Notes: generated by a model not told the origin, from the letters alone. A DNA stretch of 42,807 bases from CAYLZW01 sp964388085 (GCA_964388085.1 CAYLZW010000013.1:1-42807), one strand, 5' to 3'; positions 23,515 to 31,267 are shown, counted from the first letter of the stretch. Numbers and translations are program-made.

Positions 23515-23811
23515 CTACCCCTGCAGCTCGCGCAGCTCGTCGAGGTTGAGCGTGCCGCGGCGACGAAAGATCGCGATGGCGACGGCAGCGCCGAGCACCG
23601 CGTGCGCGACCGCGACGAACAAGAGCACGCTCGCGCGCGCGAGGCCGGCCTCGTCCTGCTCGGGCAGCGCGAAGCCGACCATGACGACGACGGCGCCGAG
23701 ACCGGCCAGCTCCAGCGAGAGCAGCGCGACCAGCAGCGAGCGCCGCACCAGCGCGCCGCCGAGGCCGACGATGAACAGCGCCGTTCCCGTGAGCAGGAGC
23801 GCGGACGTCAT
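23515..23811 (-). CDS. NuoK-like membrane subunit
   Basis: 98 residues, the normal NuoK length, with three membrane helices. The helix-2 Glu is conserved (Glu34 in LLSLELAGLG). The helix-3 Glu, present in E. coli as AAAEASIG, is His70 here (VAVAHAVLG). The C-terminus FRRRGTLNLDELRELQG matches the NuoK ending (RRR..NLN.D...E..G) well, which supports homology strongly. The ATG lies one base past the J-like stop (TGACATG), so coupling is tight. Confidence 0.85.
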   Translation of the reverse strand: MTSALLLTGTALFIVGLGGALVRRSLLVALLSLELAGLGAVVVMVGFALPEQDEAGLARASVLLFVAVAHAVLGAAVAIAIFRRRGTLNLDELRELQG

Positions 23812-23812
23812 G

Positions 23813-24310
23813 TCAGGCCCGCCGCCGCACGAGGAGGAGCGCGGCCACGCAGGAGGCGGCGAGCGCGCAGAAGGTGAGCGAGAGCGCGACGCCCCACTGC
23901 TCGAACACGGCGACGCCCAGCGACGACGACGAAGCGCCCGGCGCCGACCACGGGGGACGATCGACGCCCGTGACCACCGCGACCAGCGCCGCGCCGAGCC
24001 AGGCCACCACGAGGAGCGCCACGGTGCGCGTGACGCTGAAGCGACGGCGCCCGGCCTCCTCGACGCTCAGGTTCAAGAGCAGCATCGTCGTCAAAAGGAG
24101 CAGCCCCGTGCCGGCGCCCAGCAGCCAGAGCAAGAGCCCCGCGACGGACGCCGCGCCCGTCAGGTGCAGCAGCGCCGACGCCCCGAGCGTCGCCAGCACG
24201 AAGCTCGTGGCCGCCCGCACGGGCCGCTCGAACGTGACGACGCCGAGCGCGGCGAGCACCGTGAGCAGCGAGAGCACGACGGCGCTCGGCGGGAGGGACG
24301 AGAGGGACAC
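23813..24310 (-). CDS. NuoJ-like membrane subunit
   Basis: 165 residues from GTG at 24310, with about five membrane helices and the broad pattern of complex I subunit J (VLSLLTVLAALGVVTFERPV, the long LLLWLLGAGTGLLLLTTM helix). The conserved Tyr of the third helix in NuoJ (VYVGAVMVLF) has no counterpart here. Assignment rests on size, topology, N-terminal pattern and position before the K-like gene; it is the least certain of the five. It heads the operon facing the divergent OmpA-like gene. Confidence 0.62.
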   Translation of the reverse strand: MSLSSLPPSAVVLSLLTVLAALGVVTFERPVRAATSFVLATLGASALLHLTGAASVAGLLLWLLGAGTGLLLLTTMLLLNLSVEEAGRRRFSVTRTVALLVVAWLGAALVAVVTGVDRPPWSAPGASSSSLGVAVFEQWGVALSLTFCALAASCVAALLLVRRRA

Positions 24311-24645
24311 GCCCCGCCGGTAGCACACGCGTACGGGCTCTGGGAGGGCTCTGGGGGGGCTCCGGTGCGCGCGGCTGGGCTGCGTGCGTCGATCGCGCTC
24401 GACAGCGCAGGCAGCGTCGCGTGCGATCGACACGAAGCTCGGCCGCCAGGATCGGTCCCCGCCCCTCGGCGCTCGATCCTCAGCACTCATCATCGTGCAT
24501 CGCAAACTCGCCCGTCGACGAGCCAACGGCGCGATGACGAGGACGGAACGCGGAGAGACGAGGGCATGAGGTGTGATCAGTGATCGCCTCTTCACCCTCC
24601 ACCCGCCCCCTGGCCCCGGAGCGCTCCCCTCGGCATGCTCCCGCC
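24311..24645. other. Divergent promoter region between nuoJ-like and OmpA-like genes
   Basis: About 335 bases without a supported gene. It must hold promoters for both directions, but none matches consensus well. A 9-bp inverted repeat lies at 24388-24431 and a short GTGATCAGTGATC direct/palindromic motif at 24572-24584. Confidence 0.5.
24388..24431. repeat. 9-bp inverted repeat in the divergent region
   Basis: GTCGATCGC (24388-24396) and GCGATCGAC (24423-24431), perfect complements separated by 26 bases. It may be a paired operator or a hairpin in the nuoJ-like leader. Confidence 0.85.
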
Positions 24646-25680
24646 ATGACCCGCGCGCCAGCCCTGCCCGTCCTCGCTCTCGCCCTCCTCTCCGCGCCCG
24701 CCTACGCCGACGACGTCACCGCCGCCGTAAAGGGCAAGGTCCCCGTCGGGCAACAGCCGTCGCTCACCATCACCGCGCACAAGGACGTGCGGCGGGCCAC
24801 GCTCGAGGTGCGCTCGTCCAAAGGCAAGCACCGCCAGAGCCTCGGGCCAGTGAAGGAGGGCGGCACCCTCGAGTTCAAGCTGCCGCACAAGAAGCCCGGC
24901 AAGCTCGAGTGGACCGGCCAGCTGCAGGTGAGCTTCACGGACGGCGCCACCGGCTCCATGCCCGTGCGCTTCGCGAGCGAGGTGCTGTCGGCGATCAAGT
25001 TCCAGGTGACGAACGATCAGCAAGACATCCAGACGAACCAGCGCGTCATCGTCGAGGCAGACGCGCCCGTGAAGAAGGTCTCCGTCGAGGTCTACGGCGA
25101 GGACGACGTGCTGCTCGCGAGCCGGTCCGTCGCCTTCGACATGCCCGCCGCGGGGACGCCGCTGACCGTCGACTGGGTGCCCGGCAAAGAGGGGCCGGTG
25201 CTGCGCATCAACGTCGCCGTCCACGACGAGGCCGACTATCGCTATACGGCGCAGTTCTTCCCGTTCGTCATCTCCATCCCGCACGAGGAGGTCGTGTTCG
25301 ACAGCGGCAAGTCGGACGTGCTGCCGAGCGAGGAGGCGAAGCTGCGAGCCGCGCTCGCGGAGATGACGGTCACCGTGAAGCGCTACGCGAAGGGCGTCGC
25401 CGTCGGGGGCGGCGAGATGCGGCTGTTCGTGTCCGGCTTCACCGACACCGTCGGGCCGAGCGGCGCGAACCGCACGCTCTCGCAGCAGCGCGCCCGGGCC
25501 ATCGGCGCCTGGTTCAAATCGCACGGGGTCGGCATCCCGGTGTACGTGCGGGGCTTCGGTGAGGACGTGCTGAAGGTGCAGACCGCCGACGAGACCGACG
25601 AGGTCAGGAACCGGCGCGCCGACTACGACATCAGTGTGGATGGGCCCACCGGCAGCCTCTCGGGGTGGACCCGTTTGTGA
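24646..25680 (+). CDS. OmpA-family peptidoglycan-binding protein
   Basis: 344 residues. The start at 24646 opens a clean signal peptide (LPVLALALLSAPAYA) cleaved before DDVTAAV. Residues about 25-215 form an uncharacterised beta-rich region with two Ig-like stretches (LTITAHKDVRRATLEVR, QRVIVEADAPVKKVSVEVYG). The C-terminal third is an OmpA domain: EEVVFDSGKSDVLPSEEAKL, VSGFTDTVGPSGANRTLSQQRA and RGFGEDVLKVQTADETDEVR.NRR, with the Asp and Arg that bind diaminopimelate. It likely anchors the outer envelope to peptidoglycan. No lipobox is seen, so it is probably a soluble periplasmic protein. No ribosome-binding site stands out. Confidence 0.9.
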   Translation: MTRAPALPVLALALLSAPAYADDVTAAVKGKVPVGQQPSLTITAHKDVRRATLEVRSSKGKHRQSLGPVKEGGTLEFKLPHKKPGKLEWTGQLQVSFTDGATGSMPVRFASEVLSAIKFQVTNDQQDIQTNQRVIVEADAPVKKVSVEVYGEDDVLLASRSVAFDMPAAGTPLTVDWVPGKEGPVLRINVAVHDEADYRYTAQFFPFVISIPHEEVVFDSGKSDVLPSEEAKLRAALAEMTVTVKRYAKGVAVGGGEMRLFVSGFTDTVGPSGANRTLSQQRARAIGAWFKSHGVGIPVYVRGFGEDVLKVQTADETDEVRNRRADYDISVDGPTGSLSGWTRL

Positions 25681-25695
25681 CGCCGTAACAGGCAC

Positions 25696-25725
25696 TTGCA
25701 CCTACAACCCCGCAGGGCGTATCTC
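25696..25725 (+). promoter_or_regulatory. Possible promoter of the receiver/coiled-coil gene
   Basis: TTGCAC (25696-25701), an 18-base spacer and TATCTC (25720-25725), 12 bases before the ATG. The predicted leader is only about six bases, and no ribosome-binding site is visible. Confidence 0.35.
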
Positions 25726-25737
25726 CGTCCCGTAGCC

Positions 25738-26730
25738 ATGGGCGCGGACGAAGACGACTTCCTCGATATCGACTTTTCCGTCGACCTGCATGAGGACGAC
25801 GCGGAAGCCACCCGTCTCGCTCCCATGACGGAGGCGAGCGCGGGCATGTTCGTGTTCGAACCGCTCGGCGACACGGCCACCGAGGCGCTCAAGCGCTCCG
25901 GCCTGAAGGTCCAGCGCGCGACCATGGGCAGCGAGATGATGGCCGCCGCGTTCAAGCGCAACCTGCAGGCGGTGCTCATCAGCCCGACGACGGACCCCGA
26001 GCTGCGCGAGCTGTTCATGCGCGCGTTCCGCGGCAAGTTCGAGCACGTCCCCGTCGTGTTCATCTCCTCGCAGTACAACGACCCGCGCGAGCAGGCGCAG
26101 TTCCGCCACGAGGGCGCCACGTCGGTGTTGCCCTGGCCACTGCCTGCGCCGGGCGAGCTCGTGCAGATGCTCCAGGCCGTGGTGCAGACGCCCGTCGAGG
26201 TGCTCGGCGCCAATCACGCGGCGGGCGAGGCCGAGCGTGACCTCGAGCTGAAGGTGCTGTCGCGAAAGGTCTCGGCGATGGACCGCCGGCCCGAACCCGC
26301 GCACGTCGAGGAGGCGCTCGAGCGCGTGCGCCGCGACGCCGAGGAGCGGGAGCGCGAGGCGACGTCGCTGCGCTCGGAGCTCACCCTCGTGCGCGAGCGC
26401 AGCGCCATGCTGCAGGATCGCATCGACCGCCTCATCGGTGACCTCGCGGCCATGACGCGCGAGCGCGACGAGATCAAGCTGAAGGCCGATCAGCTCGAGG
26501 AGACGACCAACTCCGCCGCGCTGCAGACCGAGGTGCTGCCGTCGCTGCGCAAGATCGGACAGAGCACCGACTCCTTCGTGTGGGGGCTCGAGCAGGCCAT
26601 CCAGTTCTTCGAGGACCTGCAGTTCGAGGCCGGCGACAAGCGCTCCCCGTCGCTGAAGGGACACATCCGCAGCCTCAAGCTGGTGCGAGCGCTGCTCGAG
26701 CGCATTCGGGATCGCTTGCACCAGCTCTGA
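25738..26730 (+). CDS. Receiver-like domain plus coiled-coil protein
   Basis: 330 residues. An acidic N-terminus (ADEDDFLDIDFSVDLHEDD) precedes a domain at about 35-150 that reads like a CheY-type alpha/beta fold: GMFVFEPLGDTATEALKRSG, then AVLISPTTDPELRELFMRAF, VPVVFISSQYNDPREQAQF and ATSVLPWPLPAPGELVQML. The phosphorylated Asp is not evident (VLISP replaces the usual strand-3 D), so it is probably a pseudo-receiver. Residues about 165-270 are a long coiled coil, followed by a conserved-looking C-terminal helix region (IGQSTDSFVWGLEQAIQFFEDL). It is predicted cytoplasmic and probably a scaffold or regulatory partner. I do not recognise the family. Confidence 0.75.
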   Translation: MGADEDDFLDIDFSVDLHEDDAEATRLAPMTEASAGMFVFEPLGDTATEALKRSGLKVQRATMGSEMMAAAFKRNLQAVLISPTTDPELRELFMRAFRGKFEHVPVVFISSQYNDPREQAQFRHEGATSVLPWPLPAPGELVQMLQAVVQTPVEVLGANHAAGEAERDLELKVLSRKVSAMDRRPEPAHVEEALERVRRDAEEREREATSLRSELTLVRERSAMLQDRIDRLIGDLAAMTRERDEIKLKADQLEETTNSAALQTEVLPSLRKIGQSTDSFVWGLEQAIQFFEDLQFEAGDKRSPSLKGHIRSLKLVRALLERIRDRLHQL

Positions 26731-26770
26731 GGCCGCGCTCCCTGGCGCACGCCTTGCTGCGTCGGACTGC

Positions 26771-28468
26771 ATGTCGCGCAGGACGCTCGTCGGGCTCGCG
26801 CTCGCGCTGCCGCCGGGGCTGTTGCTCTGTGGCCTGCTGGCGCTCGCTGCGCGCTGTGGGGACGAGGCTCATGCGCGGGCGCAGCCGCCGCCGCGCGTGC
26901 CGCTCGAGCGCGCCTTCGCGCAGCTCTCCGAGCAAGAGGCCCGCGCCGAGGTGCGCGTGCTCGACGACGCGCCGCGCTCCTTCGCCGAGCGCTGGCGCAT
27001 GCTCGACGAGGCCGAGCGCTCGCTCGACGTGGCCTACTTCATCCTGCACGACGACTGCTTCGGGCTCGCCTTCGTCGGACGCCTCTACCAGCGCGCGCTC
27101 GCGGGGGTGGACGTGCGCCTGCTCGTCGACGCGCGCGGCAGCAAGCCGCTCGTGAGCGCGTTCGGTGGCCGGGGGCTGCTGCGGACGCTGATCGGCACCG
27201 GCCACGCCGACGTGCGCGTCTACAACCCGCCGCTCGCGACGCTCGAGCGCGCGCTGCAAGAGCTCGCGCCGCTGTTGCCGGTGGCGCGCAGCCACCTGAA
27301 GGTCATGGTGGCCGACGAGGAGGAGGGGATCGTCGGCGGACGCAACATCGCCGCCGACTACTTCGCGAGCCCCGCCGAGCTGCCTACGGTGGCCTACGAC
27401 GTCGACGTTTGGGTCGCGTCCGAGCGCACGGGGCGAGCGCTCGCGCGCGCGTTCGAGACCGACTTCGAGGCGCCCTACAACGAGCGCATCGAGGACCGGG
27501 CCGTCACGCTCCCCTTCGCGCAGGGGCAGCAGGCGCGAGGGGAGGAGCTGCTCCTCTATGCGAACGCCATGGACCTGTGGCTGAAGGGCGCGCTCGGCCC
27601 GCTCCCGGGGCTCACGGATCCGGCGGCCGAGCTCGAGCGACGCGCCGCCGCCACGCTCCCGCTCGCGCCGTCCTACGCCTCGCTCGTCGCCGCGCGCCCG
27701 GTGCTCGAGCAGATCGTGCGCTACCCGAGCCACTACGGGCTTTTGCCCGAAGGGCGCTCGGGACACGACGCTGCCGGCATGACGAGCGCGCGCGTACGCG
27801 TGCTGTATGGCCCCTCCCTGGCGGCGGACGAGGACCGCGCGGTGTGGCGCGGCGTGCTCTCGGTGCTGCGCGCCGCCGAGCACGAGGTCTACATCGAGTC
27901 GCCCTACCTCGTGTTGACGGAGGACGGGCTCGCGGTGCTCGAAGAGCTCTCGCGGCGCGGCGTCGTCGTGCACATCTACACGAACGGCCCGCGCTCGAGC
28001 GACAACGACCTCTCGCAGGCGCTCTTCATCGCGGCCTGGCCGGAGATCCTCGCGCGCGCACCGACGCTGCGCCTGTATGTCAGCGACGGTGACCAGCTCA
28101 TGCACGCCAAGCGCGTGGTCGTCGACGGGAAGCTCACGCTCATCGGCACCTACAACCTCGATCTCTTGAGCGCGCACGTGAACAGCGAGGTCATCCTGGC
28201 CGCGTGGGACGAGGGCTTCGCGCGCGAGAACGGCCGCTTGATGAAGGAGCGACGCGCGCGGCCCTACGTGCGGCGCTATCGCATCGCGCTCGACGACGAC
28301 GGGCGGGCGCTGCGCTACCCAGAGGGAGACGCGCGGGAGGGCGAGGTCATCGTCCGCGATGGCCCCGCGCAGCACACGCCACCCGAGCGCATCAAAGACC
28401 TGCTGCGCCTGCGGCAGGTAGTGACGACGTTCGATCACTTCGCCGATCTGGAGCCCGCCGTCTGGTAG
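26771..28468 (+). CDS. Phospholipase D-family protein, cardiolipin synthase-like
   Basis: 565 residues with an N-terminal hydrophobic segment ending near AARCGDE, either a membrane anchor or a lipoprotein signal. Two HKD motifs are present: HLKVMVAD near 174 and HAKRVVVD near 445, each followed by a Gly-Asn/Tyr-Asn stretch (GGRN, GTYNLD). Partner motifs include DVAYFILHDDCFG, VRLLVDARGSK, VYIESPYLVLT and VHIYTNGPRSSDN, typical of bacterial phosphatidyltransferases such as ClsC. Both catalytic pairs are intact, so it should transfer or hydrolyse phosphatidyl groups; phospholipase activity cannot be excluded. It is 40 bases after the preceding gene and converges with the SPOUT methyltransferase. 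Confidence 0.9.
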   Translation: MSRRTLVGLALALPPGLLLCGLLALAARCGDEAHARAQPPPRVPLERAFAQLSEQEARAEVRVLDDAPRSFAERWRMLDEAERSLDVAYFILHDDCFGLAFVGRLYQRALAGVDVRLLVDARGSKPLVSAFGGRGLLRTLIGTGHADVRVYNPPLATLERALQELAPLLPVARSHLKVMVADEEEGIVGGRNIAADYFASPAELPTVAYDVDVWVASERTGRALARAFETDFEAPYNERIEDRAVTLPFAQGQQARGEELLLYANAMDLWLKGALGPLPGLTDPAAELERRAAATLPLAPSYASLVAARPVLEQIVRYPSHYGLLPEGRSGHDAAGMTSARVRVLYGPSLAADEDRAVWRGVLSVLRAAEHEVYIESPYLVLTEDGLAVLEELSRRGVVVHIYTNGPRSSDNDLSQALFIAAWPEILARAPTLRLYVSDGDQLMHAKRVVVDGKLTLIGTYNLDLLSAHVNSEVILAAWDEGFARENGRLMKERRARPYVRRYRIALDDDGRALRYPEGDAREGEVIVRDGPAQHTPPERIKDLLRLRQVVTTFDHFADLEPAVW

Positions 28469-28477
28469 CGGGGGAGA

Positions 28478-29056
28478 TCAGTCGTGGTCCGGCGCGGTGT
28501 GGTCCGGAGAGAACAGCCGATCGAGCGCGATGGCCGCCGCGGAGCGCACCGAGAGGTGGTTGTACTCGCCCGCGCCATGGATCGGCGTCAGCACGACGTC
28601 GGCGAGCTCCATGGCGGCCGGCGCGAGGCCGTAGCCGGTGCCGAACAACAACAGCACGCCACAGGCGTCGGGCAGGCGCGCGCGAAAGGCCGGCCAGGAG
28701 GCGGCGCCCTCGGTCTCGCGCGCGCTCGTCGCCACCACGAGCGGACGAGCGCCGAGCGCCCGGGTCTCCTCGAGGATGGCGTCCTCGATCGTCGTCGCCA
28801 CCCGCACGAGGCGCATGGCGTCGGCGCGCGTCGGCACCTTCTGCCCGCGCACGTCGGTCTCCCAGAAGGAGGCGATGCCGCGCGCGAGCTCCTGCTGCGC
28901 GTGGATGGGCGTGACGAGGTAGTAGGCGCCCATGTCATAGGTCCGCGACGAGCGGGCGATGTCGTGCACGTCGAGGTTCGTAATGGAGGTCGTGTACACC
29001 TCGCCGTGCTTGTCGAGGCACGGGTGGTGTACGAGGGCGACCGCGGCGCGCTTCAC
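28478..29056 (-). CDS. SPOUT-class RNA methyltransferase (COG4752-type)
   Basis: 192 residues from GTG at 29056, overlapping the trmD stop by four bases (GTGA). The sequence matches the small SPOUT family often found after trmD: AVALVHHPCLDKHGEVYTTS, the Ser/Thr-rich ITNLDVHDIARSSRTYDMG, YLVTPIHAQQ, and the knot region VLLLFGTGYGLAPAAMELAD with VVLTPIHGAGEYNHLSVRSA, where the SAM-binding trefoil would form. The RNA target is not established in my knowledge. Codon use matches the operon, so it is a genuine last gene there, in the place rplS occupies in many bacteria. Confidence 0.9.
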   Translation of the reverse strand: MKRAAVALVHHPCLDKHGEVYTTSITNLDVHDIARSSRTYDMGAYYLVTPIHAQQELARGIASFWETDVRGQKVPTRADAMRLVRVATTIEDAILEETRALGARPLVVATSARETEGAASWPAFRARLPDACGVLLLFGTGYGLAPAAMELADVVLTPIHGAGEYNHLSVRSAAAIALDRLFSPDHTAPDHD

Positions 29057-29841
29057 GAGGGCCCTCCTTGCGGCGTGGGCGCGAGGGACGGCACGCGCTC
29101 GTCGTCGAGCAGGCGCTGCTCCTGCTGGCTGAGCGGCTGCTCGCGCAGGAGATCGGGGCGGCGCGCATGTGTGCGCACGAGGGCGTCCTTCTGCCGCGCC
29201 TTGGCGATGCGGCCGTGATCACCGCTCAGCAACACGTCGGGGACCGCGAGCCCTTCGAAGGTGTTCGGCCGCGTGTACTGCCGGTGCTCGAGGCGCTTTG
29301 CCTTGTGGCTCTCCACCTCGCTCGACGCGTCGTTGCCGAGCGCGCCGGGGAGGCTCCGGCAGGTGGCGTCGAGGATCACCGCCGCCGCGAGCTCACCTCC
29401 GGTCAGCACGTAGTCACCGATGGCGAGCGCCTCGTCGACGTACCCCTCCACGCGCGCGTCGATGCCCTCATAGCGGCCGCACACGAGCACGAGGTGGTCG
29501 TAGCCGGCGAGGCGCTCGGCGTCGCTTTGCGTGAAGCGCTTGCCGGCGGCGTCCAGGAGGATGACGCGTCGCTTGCGATCGAGGCCGCGCTCGTCGTCGC
29601 GCCGCCTGGCTTCGCGAATGGCCGCCACGACGACGTCCGCGCGCATGACGAGGCCGGGCCCGCCGCCCGAGGGGCTGTCGTCGACGTTCTTGTGCTTGTC
29701 GCTGGCGAAGTCGCGGATCTGTACGTCGTCGATGTCGATGACGCCCGCCTTGCGCGCGCGGCCGAGGATGGACGCGTCCCAGACGCCGTGCAGGCTCTCG
29801 GGGAAGAGCGAGACCAACGTGGCCTGTAAGCGCGCGCTCAT
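29053..29841 (-). CDS. trmD: tRNA (guanine-37-N1)-methyltransferase TrmD
   Basis: 262 residues. Methylates G37 next to the anticodon, which prevents +1 frameshifting, and is generally essential. Motifs: VSLFPESLHGVWDASILGRA, SPSGGGPGLVM, DHLVLVCGRYEGIDARV and the trefoil-knot IGDYVLTGGELAA with the conserved Gly-Gly, then SHKAKRLEHRQYTRP and PDVLLSGDHGRIAKAR. The ATG at 29841 overlaps the rimM stop (ATGA). Length is typical. Confidence 0.98.
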   Translation of the reverse strand: MSARLQATLVSLFPESLHGVWDASILGRARKAGVIDIDDVQIRDFASDKHKNVDDSPSGGGPGLVMRADVVVAAIREARRRDDERGLDRKRRVILLDAAGKRFTQSDAERLAGYDHLVLVCGRYEGIDARVEGYVDEALAIGDYVLTGGELAAAVILDATCRSLPGALGNDASSEVESHKAKRLEHRQYTRPNTFEGLAVPDVLLSGDHGRIAKARQKDALVRTHARRPDLLREQPLSQQEQRLLDDERVPSLAPTPQGGPS

Positions 29842-30485
29842 GGCTCGCCCTCGGTGCCACCCGAAGGTGGCGGTTCACGCCGCTCAGCCCCGCTCTGCTC
29901 GTCGTCGTCCGCGAGCTCTTCGAACAGCCCGAGCGGAGGCGCCAGCACCACGAGGCGCCTGCTCTCTGAGACGTCCGCCACGATGCCGGGCACGAAGGGC
30001 ACGAGCACGAGCGCGCCCCCCTCGTCCTGCGGCGTGCGCACCTCGGCGAGCGGCTGGGCGCGGTTGTCGCTGAAGCTCTCGAGCACCCCGAGCAGCCGGC
30101 CGTCCGTGTGCCGCACCTCGCAGCCGATCAAGTCCACGAGGTAGGTCTCGTCGTCGCCCGGGGCGGGGAATTCGCTCCGGCGCACGTGCACGCGTGCGTC
30201 GCGCAGCGCCTCGGCCGCGTCGCGATCGCCCACGTCCTCGAGGTCCACGTTGGCGCCCCCGTACACGCGCGTGATGGTGACGTCCCGCGTGACGGTCTTC
30301 GCGGACGCGGGCTTGCCGGCGGGGGTCTGTCGGATCTCGAGCCGCAGCACGAGCCCGTCACGCAAGAGCTCGCCGCCCGGGTTCTCGAGGTGCAGCTTCA
30401 CCGCCCCGCGCACTCCATGGGGACGCGCGACACGGCCGATGTAGATCCAGGGATCGTCCGAGGCGGCGTCGCCCTCGCGGGTCAC
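29838..30485 (-). CDS. rimM: Ribosome maturation factor RimM
   Basis: 215 residues from GTG at 30485, overlapping the khpA stop (GTGA). RimM binds ribosomal protein S19 and helps assemble the 30S head. Signature GRVARPHGVRGAVKLHLENP opens the RimM domain; DLIGCEVRHTDGRLLGVLES starts the PRC-barrel. The insert between the two (LEIRQTPAGKPASAKTVTRDV) is longer than in E. coli, and a low-complexity acidic tail follows the barrel. It is third in the rpsP operon, the classical position. Confidence 0.96.
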   Translation of the reverse strand: MTREGDAASDDPWIYIGRVARPHGVRGAVKLHLENPGGELLRDGLVLRLEIRQTPAGKPASAKTVTRDVTITRVYGGANVDLEDVGDRDAAEALRDARVHVRRSEFPAPGDDETYLVDLIGCEVRHTDGRLLGVLESFSDNRAQPLAEVRTPQDEGGALVLVPFVPGIVADVSESRRLVVLAPPLGLFEELADDDEQSGAERREPPPSGGTEGEP

Positions 30486-30808
30486 GCGTCCGCCTCTCCC
30501 TCGGGCTCGGCCCTCTCCGAGGGTCCGCCCTCCTGGCTCGCGCCCTCGTCGCTGCCGGCCTCCGCGCCGTCGCGTCCCGGCTCGATGATCTCGAGCGTGA
30601 CGCGCGCGTTCTGCTTGGAAGCGGCCGCGGCGAGGAGCGTGCGCAGCGCCTTGGCGGTGCGGCCCTTCTTGCCGATCACCTTGCCGAGATCATCGCGTCC
30701 GACCTTCAGCCGGAACACGATGTCGTCGGGGGTGCCGCTCTCATAGACCTCGACCGGCGCCGGATCGTCCACGAGCGCTCGCGCGAGGTACTCCACCAGC
30801 TCTTTCAC
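30482..30808 (-). CDS. khpA: KH-domain RNA-binding protein KhpA
   Basis: 108 residues from GTG at 30808, with AGGAG just upstream. One KH domain with the RNA-binding GxxG loop (VGRDDLGKVIGKKGRTAKALR) and the conserved LVEYLARALVDDP start; the C-terminal 30 residues are an acidic low-complexity tail not found in typical 75-80-residue members. KhpA pairs with KhpB in other bacteria to bind mRNA and sRNA and affects cell division. It lies between rpsP and rimM, as in many Gram-negative and Gram-positive operons. Confidence 0.93.
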   Translation of the reverse strand: MKELVEYLARALVDDPAPVEVYESGTPDDIVFRLKVGRDDLGKVIGKKGRTAKALRTLLAAAASKQNARVTLEIIEPGRDGAEAGSDEGASQEGGPSERAEPEGEADA

Positions 30809-30830
30809 GATGCTCCTCGTGACGACGAGC

Positions 30831-31091
30831 TCAGGCCGTAGCCTCGGCGGGCTGCGCCTTCCGGTACACGTCGATGATGTGCTCGACGCGCTCGGAGGGC
30901 AGCGCCCCCTGGCTGAGCCAGTGATCCACGCGGTCGAGGCGCACGCGAACGGCGTGCTCCTTCAGGCGGGGATCGTAGGTGCCGAGCTGCTCGATGAACC
31001 GGCCATCGCGCGGCATGCGCTTGTCGGCGACGACGACGCGGTAAAAGGGCTTCTTCTTCGCGCCGCCGCGGGCCAGACGAATCACGACCAT
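30831..31091 (-). CDS. rpsP: 30S ribosomal protein S16
   Basis: 86 residues. MVVIRLARGGAKKKPFYRVV, then DKRMPRDGRFIEQLGTYDP, is the S16 signature. The ATG at 31091 is chosen over an upstream in-frame ATG at 31115 because of this conserved N-terminus and AGGAA just upstream. It is the first gene of the operon and lies about 107 bases downstream of the predicted start point. Confidence 0.98.
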   Translation of the reverse strand: MVVIRLARGGAKKKPFYRVVVADKRMPRDGRFIEQLGTYDPRLKEHAVRVRLDRVDHWLSQGALPSERVEHIIDVYRKAQPAEATA

Positions 31092-31160
31092 GACTTCCTC
31101 ACCACGAAGCGGCATGCCTTGGGCGTCCGCTGACTGAGTTCTTTCGAGAGCCGGTGCCGG

Positions 31161-31192
31161 ACCGATGTACGTGCTGTACGTACCATGTCCGA
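31161..31192 (-). promoter_or_regulatory. Imperfect hairpin in the rpsP leader
   Basis: The core is GTACGT (31169-31174) paired with ACGTAC (31180-31185) around a 5-base loop; GGAC (31161-31164) and GTCC (31189-31192) extend the stem with bulges. It falls in the predicted 5' untranslated region of rpsP, a usual site for autogenous control in ribosomal-protein operons. No known leader class matches. Confidence 0.5.
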
Positions 31193-31204
31193 CGTGAGAC
31201 GCGC

Positions 31205-31233
31205 ACTAAACGCGGCCGGAGGCCGACTGTCAA
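31205..31233 (-). promoter_or_regulatory. rpsP operon promoter, strong sigma-70 type
   Basis: On the minus strand, TTGACA (31233-31228) is a perfect -35, followed by exactly 17 bases and TTTAGT (31210-31205), a four-of-six -10. This is the best consensus promoter in the window, as expected for a ribosomal-protein operon. The start point would be near 31198. Confidence 0.75.
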
Positions 31234-31267
31234 GGCGATGCGTCCAAACGCTGTCCGCCGTGTGAAA

